A stretch of DNA of 64,000 nucleotides, from NCBI RefSeq assembly GCF_010093595.1, contig NW_022985448.1, forward strand, positions 1,496,411-1,560,410. Reading direction: 5' to 3'. Of this stretch, positions 56,829 through 64,000 are shown piece by piece (position 1 is the first letter of the stretch; each line of letters starts with the position of its first letter). Origin of the DNA: Mytilinidion resinicola (lineage: Eukaryota; Ascomycota; Dothideomycetes; Mytilinidiales; Mytilinidiaceae). The notes beneath the pieces are model-generated. The model saw only the letters and a list, made by a program, of their open reading frames with translations, searched no databases and was not told where the DNA came from. The position numbers and the translations under genes were made by a program.

Positions 56829-57941
56829 CTAGTACTTTGTCTGCCAGCCCTTGGCCTTCCTCACTGCCTCCAGGCGCTGTGGCATGCTCTCAATCAGGCT
56901 CCTGATGAGTGAATTAGGAAGCTTCAGCCATGCCTCCTTTAAAGCAGCCTTCAAGGCATCCCAGTCTGCTTCTGAATGGCCTATTGTGGCCAGCTCAGGA
57001 TGGAACTTGTGAACCATCTTTTTGAGCGCCCACCACATATGCCTACTGGGGTTCAAGTCGGGTGAATAGGGGGGCCAGTCGAGCGTCCAAATGCCATGAG
57101 TTTCCAGCCATTCCTGGGTCCATTTGGAGTTGTGAATTGGTGTATAATCTTGCATGAAGATGTGACCAGGCAAGTACTTAGGCAGAAGACCCTCCTCCAG
57201 CGTCCTGGTGTAGCTTCTTCCTGAATACCCATTCTTCTTAGATGCAAAGTCCCTCTCCATGATGATCAATGGTGACCGCCCAACCCGGCCATTTGGGGTT
57301 ACCCAGATGGCCGCCCAGACCATCTGAGGCATCCTCTTGCTCTTCTCTTCCTCTGTAATCATCTTGGGGTTATATTTCTCCCCAGGAAACCGGAAGCACC
57401 ACTCTGCTTGCTCTCCAGAACCCCGCTGTACTGAGCACTCGTCTGTGAACTTAACAACCCTCCTCTTCCATTGGAAATGCTTGTGTTTCTTAGCAAACCT
57501 AAGCCTTAAAGCTACATGGGCAGCATTCAGCTTTGGTCTCTTTATACAACGGTGATTCCTAAACCCTTGTTTCTGCAGCTCCCGGGCAATGGTCCTCTTT
57601 GAAGGGGGGTGGAGGCGCTGAAGGAGGCCAGCTTCTTTCATCAGCTGGGAATACTCCATTTTTGGGGTTTTTCGTGCAATTTGAAAGACCAATCGCTTCT
57701 CCCGACATGAGAGTGCCTCTGGTCGACCACTCCGGGGTAGGCTCTCTGTGGTGTGGTGGAGTTTTTGGCGCTTGATTGTCATGTAGATGGTTCGTGGATT
57801 GCAGCTGAATTCCTCTGCCAGATCTTTGTTGGAAACACCACCTTCATGCTTTGCAATAATGGCTGCGCGTGCCTTGGACGAAAGCTCCCTATTCCCTCTT
57901 GCATTCCCACTGATTTTCGGGCCAGAGGAGCGTCGAGGCAT
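56829..57941 (-). mobile_element. Tc1/mariner-type transposase gene, probably inactive
   Basis: Single frame of 370 aa from MPRRSSGPKISGNARG (an upstream Met at 58058 is less likely). N-terminal helix-turn-helix DNA-binding regions: LSSKARAAIIAKHEGGVSNK and EALSCREKRLVFQIARKTPK. Catalytic region: VVKFTDECSVQRG (first Asp), HIFMQDYTPIHNSK (second Asp) and DWPPYSPDLNPSRHMWWALK. In most Tc1 transposases the last motif is SPDLNPIE; here the acidic residue is Arg, so strand transfer activity is doubtful. Otherwise the frame is intact. I could not find convincing terminal inverted repeats; tacagtcggttgac at 56679 is a weak candidate for one end. Confidence 0.85.
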
Positions 57942-58058
57942 GGTGGTGGTGGTGGTGATGGAAGGTGTCGCGTTTGGAAGGCGACGCGTTTTTGGTGGGG
58001 CAGTGCACGGTTCATCGGAGCACACGGCTGGATTGTCATAAATGCCAAGTCTAGTCAC

Positions 58059-58527
58059 GTGAACTCTACATTCTCTTCACGACCTCATACCAACTGTCGT
58101 GGAGACGGTGCCTGTCCCAAGCAGGGATGCGCTTCAATCACATTCAAGCACCCTGTCAATCTGAGATACTATATATCAATTGCATTCATATATAACCGAT
58201 GAACTCCTGCGAAGCCCGAACCTAGAGAAGTGTACCTAGATAATTACATCATGAAGAAGCAAGCTACACTAGCATTACAGCGACCTCAAGTATCCAAAGA
58301 AATGAATCATGAAAGATCATGATCGAAAAGTGAAAATAATCATAGAAAGTCGTAAATCTGAACCACAAAACGCCGGTAAGTAGCCAACCTCGAACCAGTA
58401 CCATGCAATGCTACCCCAACAGAGAACAGATCAAGACGCGAGAGCACAGCTTGATGACCCAAACGCCGTAGATATATCATAGTCAGGAAGTCGCGGCAAT
58501 AAGAACATCGAACGAGATAGGGCAAAT
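58059..58527. other. Intergenic, no gene seen
   Basis: Between the transposase gene and the C2H2 gene; the AT-rich part 58230-58340 is probably the 3' flank of the latter. Confidence 0.35.
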
Positions 58528-60444
58528 CTACATCATAGGCACAGGCTGCGGCATGTATTGTATATCAAACTGCTGCTGTGCATCGAATTCAAAGGCGGGA
58601 TACAGCGAGGCGTTGGTATCAAGATTCAAATCTTGCTGCAGAGAGTTGAAGTCGTTAAGCTGAGGCTGCTGAAACGAGTTCGCAAACGACGAGGCGAAGG
58701 CGGTCTGACCGCTCTCTGCAAATTGACTGTACTCGATAGGTTGCGAGGCAGAATGCGACATGGTGTAAGAGGCATCAACGTCGTACGACTGAGTGGCGGT
58801 GTTGGCGTTGGAATCGGGATAGTTGGGCGAGGTGCCGAATTGTTCTTGGTCTTGCATGAGGTTGTCATCATCCGACCCAGAGTCGTCAGAAGCAGTACCG
58901 GCAACAAGAATTTCCTTGATCCAATGTGCCTTCAGAACCTCCATAGGGGGGTCGTCTCCTCCTCCTTTGCCACCACGCTTCTCATCGTGCTTGCCCTTGC
59001 GGCCGCGCTTTCGGGGATGGAAATGTGCACGACGAAGGTGCGCAGCGACGTTGTAGTACGCTCCGTACTGTTTGCCAGCTTTACATTGCTTGCAGTTGGC
59101 GAGGAACTTCTTGTCGGCCGAGGCATCTACAGTAACCCATACTTTTCTCACAGCAGCATGCGCACGTTCGGTGTGGCGGCGAAGTTCGTGGTCACCGCGA
59201 AACCCTTCTGGGTACTCGCGGCAGTGAGGGCACATTACTTTGGGGTGCTGTGGTCGGACGTAGGGAGCTTTAGTGATTTGAGCAACGTCTTTCGACGATC
59301 CGTCTTGAGATTGAACTCGCATCATCTTAGTTGATGACGATGCATGGCGTGCCGAATGAGAGGCCGCTGAGTGTTTCTGAATTGCCTTTGGAGCAATCGG
59401 ACGGGAGCCGTGAGCGAGTTGCTCTTGGCGGCGACGCGAGTTTCGAGAGTTACTCGAGTTCGAGGACTTGTTGCTCTCAATGGACGTCGACCTTTTCATA
59501 TCCTCCACCAGGTCCGACGTTTGCTGAAAAGAAGAAGAGCGTGCTGACGCACTGAAAGGAAATTGCGAAGGGGAAAAAACAGGTGCGCCGATAGGATTTG
59601 TGGTCCTATCGGTGTAATCGGAAAGACCAAGGAAAAGAGGAGGTTCAGTATCAGACAGGCTGATAGTTTTTACATCATAAGGAGAAGAGTAAGCAGGTTC
59701 CTCGGAAAAGGAATCAGAAAATTGCGAGTTCTTTCGCGATAAAGAAACATCACCGAACAGGGTGCAGTAGCTTGCCTCACGACTCATGTCACTCGCGAGA
59801 GTGGATGCAGTCGTGAGCTCACCAGTTGATGTGCAGGGGGATACAGAGCCGTCAAATGACTGGCCCCAAGAGGGAATGGAGTCGTGCTTGATTGAGATGG
59901 ATGGCGTTTGAGTCGAGTTTGTCGAGGGGCCAAAGTGCGCGTTGACGTACTCGGAAGGGTCGTACTCGTTGATCTCGCTGATTGTCTGGATGTTTGCTTG
60001 ATTTGGGGAGAAGGACGTGTTGGGGCTAATAGTGTAGCCGTCGAACGAGAATGCATCGTCATTAGCTGAATAGGACGAAGGAGACCTTGACATAGAGACG
60101 GCTGCAGGAGCCGACTGTACGGAGAGGCCTTCAGTGCGATTCATGGTGTTGAGCGTGTCGATGCCCTGCGGATGGTTAGATGGAGGAGGTTCCGACCAAA
60201 GACTAGAGGAGGATAGTCATACGAGGTTCGAATTCCGGATGCTCGAGGATCCATGATAGGACATGGTCCGTGGAATGCGTGCGTCGGGTCGTAGTGAAGA
60301 GACATTGTCGCTGGCGATGAGCGAGCTGAGCTCGGCTTTTCGTTGTTCCCAAAGATGTTGGCGGTCGCGTGTTGGTAGGTGTGCGTTTTGATTCCAGACG
60401 GTTTGTCTCTCATGCTCGAGGAGACGACGAAGAGTAGACTCCAT
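58528..60444 (-). CDS. C2H2 zinc-finger transcription factor, fungal type
   Basis: Exons 60223-60444 and 58528-60165 give 619 aa; the first exon (MESTLRRLLEHERQTVWNQN) joins in phase to GIDTLNTMNRTEG. The middle is Ser/Thr/Asn-rich and disordered. Zinc-binding sites: CPHCREYPEGFRGDHELRRH with a following H (about residues 385-410) and CKQCKAGKQYGAYYNVAAHL-RRAH (about 430-455), then a basic stretch RKRGRKGKHDEKRGGKGG. The arrangement resembles the widespread fungal C2H2 proteins annotated DUF7896. The Gln/Asn-rich C-terminus may activate transcription. Target genes are unknown. Confidence 0.8.
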
Positions 60445-61341
60445 GATGGCCACAGCGATGAGGTATGATGCTAGAGCGAGATGCTGGTACGATCAACAGT
60501 GGCAGATCCAGATAGGGGCCAGGTAACAGTGCGCTGGCCTAAGGGTGAAGCCGTAAGAAGTGGTGATGCGAATTATGACGGGGAGAAAGTCAGGGCGAGC
60601 AAGAGATGTGAAGGGGGTTGGTGGGAGGAGCGGGCTTATGTTGGTGAGCGACAAGCCGGATGTGCTGGCAGCGCTCAGAGCCCGGGCTTGTGCAAGGGGG
60701 ACGCGGCCAGCGCTGTTGATCGCACCTCGTTGGCCGCCGGACTGCCCGGCTGGCCTCGCAACGGCATCTTGCCAGCGATCCGACATGGGCGAGACGGGTG
60801 GATTGGCTGTGCGTGGGCGAGCCGGGCCGCGATTCGCCGCTTCATTTTCCAGGCTCGGCATGGCGGCCAAGCTGCCTTTTCGACGCCTTTTCGACGCCTT
60901 TTCCTGGTGCAACACCAACACCATCCCGCGCATCGTGGATCAATCGGCGTCGTCCCGTCGCGGCCGCATCCCCATCTTTGCTTTTGCCAGCCCTCGTCTC
61001 ACCACCTTGGCCGGTGACCTCATGCATCCGGCGCCCTGGATTGGACGACGTCAGCACGGCTGAGCGCCGACTGCATCCACGAGAATTCCCTCATCCGCCC
61101 CGTTCGTAAGGCTTTCTTATCCCAAGCCCTACGCTATCGCCCAAACGATTCTGTCTGCATGCGTCCTCGAAACCATCATGATATCACCCTGCACGTGAGC
61201 TTACCAGGGGCTTGATACGTGGCCATGGCAGAGCCTCAAGCACCCCCAAGTCACGTTTGCCTTTTCACACTGTTAGTCACGTGGAAGAACATCATCGTCT
61301 ATTTCTTTTCAACGGAACTCTTCTATTCATTCTATCGCGAG
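60445..61341. other. Intergenic, no supported gene
   Basis: GC-rich central part with overlapping long frames on both strands (60481-61063), a compositional effect. TTTTCGACGCC occurs twice in tandem at about 60876-60899. Confidence 0.4.
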
Positions 61342-62766
61342 CTACAAGATTGAAGTGGCGGAGCCCAGCAGTCTCCGCAGCTTGATCCTCTGCTGAGGCG
61401 TCCTCCCCGCCGACTTCGGAGTGCTCCCACTGCTCAGCTGCCTCGGCGTCCTCGGGCTCGAATGCGGCGAAGGCACCAACACCGACAAGGCAGAGGGCAT
61501 GAGTGCAGGCGGTGGGGGCGGTCTTCGTGGCAGTGCACGTTTCGGAGGATCGACCAGCTTGTCCCAGTATCTGTCCAATCCTGCATCGTCCGAAGGAGAT
61601 AAGATGTGGAAGTCCTCGAAAAATCCCACGATCGCGTCGATAACCGCGTCATCTGATGCCCGCCGCGGCTCTGCCTTTACAACAGTGCTCAAGAAAGGAT
61701 CGAGAGTGGCGATAGATTCTTTGCGCGCAATAGCGGAGACTGTCGTCTCCAGTCGAATCGGTCCTGGAATGTAAACGTGTTGCTGCCACGCTGCCTCTTC
61801 CGGTGAGACGATTGTCAGCGTCGAGCCAGTCCGCAGTTTCCAAGCCGGGCTTCCACGTCGCAATCCCCCTGGACAGTGGACTCGTGGCGATGACGTCGAT
61901 GGGGACGACTTTGCCTGTCCTTTATTCGGTGTGATAGCCTGCAAAGCTGCCCGTTTCTGTGCTGGCGGTGGACTAGGTTTATCAGGCGTCCAGCCTTGAT
62001 ACAGCTCACGCGGTGTCGTGACCACTGACCCTGGCGTCTCTGGTAGAGCCCTCTCGGTGAAATCGACGAGCCCCGTTCTTAGCATCTCCATCCGCCTGCC
62101 CTTCAACGCTTCCTGGACGCGTTGTCGACTGGAGAACGAGCGTCGTGTCTGTGGATCCCACCATCCTGCACCAGTTTCATTCGATGAGCCTGAGATATCT
62201 CGGAAATGTCGTGTGTTGGGTATTGCTGCTACTCTCCACACGGGCACCTTGGGCTTCAACCCAATTCTTCCGCCCGACACACGCCCGCTCTTTCTTCTGC
62301 TGATCCTCGTTCTCGAAGCCAACTGTGGTGATACCGGAATGCGAGTAATCGGGCTGCTCGGACTTACATCCCTGCTATCAGCGTTCTCTTTCTTCGCTCT
62401 GCGTGGTGACCGTCTCGCACTGATCGCTCTTCGGGGCGGCTCCGGCGGTAGCGAGACCAGCTTCAGTGGCCCAGGTGGGGCCGTACGAGCCTTCTTGCTC
62501 CCAGGCCTTGGTGGGACTGGAGGTGATTGGCGTGTTGTTTGATCTTCAGGAGACGACACGAAGCTTCTCGGGTCTGTAAGACTCAATCGCCGCGGTGTAG
62601 AGTCCTCGCTTCCTAGGTAAAGCCTCTGCAGTCCTTCCGTTACGTCCAAAAATTTGAGGGATTCCTCAGAAAACATGTCGTTGGTCCAGTGCATCTCCGA
62701 AGACTGGTCGTCGTAAACCGGTTGTTTCCCTTTGTCTATAATTGCCATCGCTGCGGCGGCGTCCAT
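61342..62766 (-). CDS. Basic, mostly disordered protein of unknown function
   Basis: Single exon, 474 aa, from MDAAAAMAIIDKGKQPVYDD. Rich in Ser, Pro and Arg with SPRR/TPxK sites that suggest phosphorylation (PRRAISARRSPRRAKKENAD). A short predicted helix with the sequence SDDAVIDAIVGFFEDFHILS lies near residues 375-395 and is the most conserved-looking part, followed by proline runs (RRPPPPPALMP). Nuclear localisation is plausible from the basic clusters. I do not recognise the family. Confidence 0.65.
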   Translation of the reverse strand: MDAAAAMAIIDKGKQPVYDDQSSEMHWTNDMFSEESLKFLDVTEGLQRLYLGSEDSTPRRLSLTDPRSFVSSPEDQTTRQSPPVPPRPGSKKARTAPPGPLKLVSLPPEPPRRAISARRSPRRAKKENADSRDVSPSSPITRIPVSPQLASRTRISRRKSGRVSGGRIGLKPKVPVWRVAAIPNTRHFRDISGSSNETGAGWWDPQTRRSFSSRQRVQEALKGRRMEMLRTGLVDFTERALPETPGSVVTTPRELYQGWTPDKPSPPPAQKRAALQAITPNKGQAKSSPSTSSPRVHCPGGLRRGSPAWKLRTGSTLTIVSPEEAAWQQHVYIPGPIRLETTVSAIARKESIATLDPFLSTVVKAEPRRASDDAVIDAIVGFFEDFHILSPSDDAGLDRYWDKLVDPPKRALPRRPPPPPALMPSALSVLVPSPHSSPRTPRQLSSGSTPKSAGRTPQQRIKLRRLLGSATSIL

Positions 62767-63692
62767 CCGAATTCTGAGTCGCTATGTTTCTCTCGACAAG
62801 GGACGAGGCTAATTGAAACGGAAAGGCAGCTCCCAGCTTATGGAAATACTCTATAGGCCAGTAACTTCAGCGTTTGCAGACTCGGTGGGCGTCGGCACGA
62901 TTTTGAGCGGCGCTCGGTATCAAGAACAAAGAAACACCAACGTCACCTGTTTGCAACGCGTATCACGGCGATTCGAACAAAGAATCTAGAGTAATGTCCT
63001 TCCCTACGTACTGAGAAACCCTGCGTGCCGAGAACTCTCCAGTATTTTTTAATATAACAAAGTTAGCAACAACCTTAACATATATATATTCTCGGAATAG
63101 AGTCCTTAAATCCTAGGCCTCGTCTCTGCTTTATGTCGACGGTAAATAGCTCCTGCTTACCGTGCAATACCACTATTCATCCTGGCCGTAGCACGGAGCA
63201 TAGCCCCGGACATCTTCGGATTCGCTAGAAATATTGTTCATCCTGTCGAAAAACTTGTCAAACTACAGATAGATGATAAAAATTCTATGCCGAGCAAAGC
63301 GATTTAATCTTAGCAATAATCATGCTTCTAACTATGCGGAGTTATATCACATCAATCGGGTCTAGCTGTATTTCAGCGCTGCTGACGTTCAATTTCCGGG
63401 TTTCTAGCGCGACTCGTCTCAAGCCGATAGGCTTAAGGCTGGCTTTGAGCATGACTCGTACAGGACAACCAGCTAGCGTTACTACACGCCCTGGTGTTTT
63501 TATATTACCTGCTAGAAAGTATGTGCAGTTTTTGTAGCGTTATAGCTGCGTAAATTCATAAAGCGCACCGTACGTAAATACAGTCCTACCATCCTCTAGA
63601 CGATCTTATCATTCCCTAGATACCTTCAAGCTTCTGATGCCCGTCTTTCGCCCATCCACGTGACAGCTTCGATCCCTTGCCCGTGTGTATGC
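62767..63692. other. Intergenic, AT-rich, possible decayed repeat
   Basis: 63030-63600 is AT-rich with frequent TA and stop codons. A 71-codon frame (63322-63537) has no recognisable product. Confidence 0.35.
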
Positions 63693-64000
63693 TTACGCGT
63701 TATTTGGTATCTCAGAAGGACGAGCAAATCCGTCCTGTTCTTGCGACGCGCGCATGTCGGCATAGTGCTGGCGACACGCGCGAGAAGTTGGATGATCCTT
63801 TCCAAGAACGGTGATATACCCAGCGCATGCCCTTTCATACAGAATAACAGACTCGTGGTAGCGTTGCTGATATGCAAGGAGATAAGCAAGGCAGTATATG
63901 CTTGTCAGTGTGTCTGGATGCTCCAGCCCAAGCACCTTCTCTCGCCGCGCCAGCGTCTGCCTGTGTATCAATTCCGCCTCCTTATACATGCCTTGCCTAT
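63693..64000 (-). CDS. TPR protein, C-terminal part (runs off right edge)
   Basis: The frame is open through the edge; visible residues end in a stop at 63693. It reads RQGMYKEAELIHRQTLARRE, then KVLGLEHPDTLTSIYCLAYL and a second repeat YHESVILYERACAGYITVLG followed by KDHPTSRAC. These are kinesin-light-chain-type TPR units (TPR_10/12), with the HPDT signature. In fungi this type often forms the C-terminus of NB-ARC (NLR-like) proteins, but the nucleotide-binding part would be outside the window. Confidence 0.78.
   Translation of the reverse strand, partial: RQGMYKEAELIHRQTLARREKVLGLEHPDTLTSIYCLAYLLAYQQRYHESVILYERACAGYITVLGKDHPTSRACRQHYADMRASQEQDGFARPSEIPNNA

Noticed and set aside
56679..58168. 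Terminal inverted repeats for the Tc1-type element (tacagtcggttgac / tctcagattgacag)
   Set aside because: Only a TTGACA core matches; not enough to set element ends.
60481..61063. Overlapping long frames on both strands
   Set aside because: GC-rich composition explains them; no family resemblance and no splice structure.

Overview
The window is nuclear DNA of a filamentous ascomycete. Genes carry short GT-AG introns of about 50-80 bp (one looks GC-AG), lie on both strands, and are separated by 0.2-2 kb. The family mix (DUF3659/LEA-like repeat protein, SUR7/PalI membrane protein, DUF3807, fungal C2H2 factor, several LPxELRNxIY '2EXR-like' paralogs, pogo- and Tc1-type DNA transposons) suggests a Dothideomycete; the order is inference. 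Exon structures below were worked out by hand from splice sites, phase and protein continuity, with no transcript support.

Layout. 1-12.7 kb is a conserved housekeeping stretch: a carnitine-pathway dioxygenase (partial) divergent from a thiamine-pyrophosphate-type mitochondrial carrier, a Tpa1/Ofd1-type prolyl dihydroxylase, a metallo-beta-lactamase-fold protein, a secreted fasciclin protein, a DUF3807-like protein, a CBS-domain protein and a mitochondrial PP2C phosphatase (Ptc7/Azr1 type). An 18-bp minisatellite and a 149-bp MITE lie in one intergenic gap. 13.8-20.2 kb holds a coiled-coil protein of unknown function and a 1,209-aa secreted Ser/Thr-rich protein.

20-47.5 kb is an accessory region. 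It has six members of one LPxELRNxIY family, of which only one (29315-30160) reads intact; the others carry stops or frameshifts. It also has at least six copies or fragments of a short repeat with terminal motif AGTCTGNGCACAC, one of which sits inside an intron of a secreted PAN/CBM-like gene. Ordinary genes are interspersed: a J-domain protein, an IQ-motif protein, a 1,577-aa LEA-like DUF3659 protein and a small Gly/Ser/Tyr-rich protein. A 579-bp non-autonomous element with an 8-bp target duplication lies at 41.6-42.2 kb.

48-64 kb has a SUR7/PalI protein, a decayed pogo-like element whose ends match the MITE at 5.8 kb, a 1,295-aa gene joining an unknown globular region to one DUF3659 unit and a membrane domain, a Tc1-type transposase gene with an altered catalytic triad, a C2H2 regulator, a disordered basic protein and the end of a TPR protein running off the right edge. 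No CRISPR, rRNA or convincing tRNA gene was seen.
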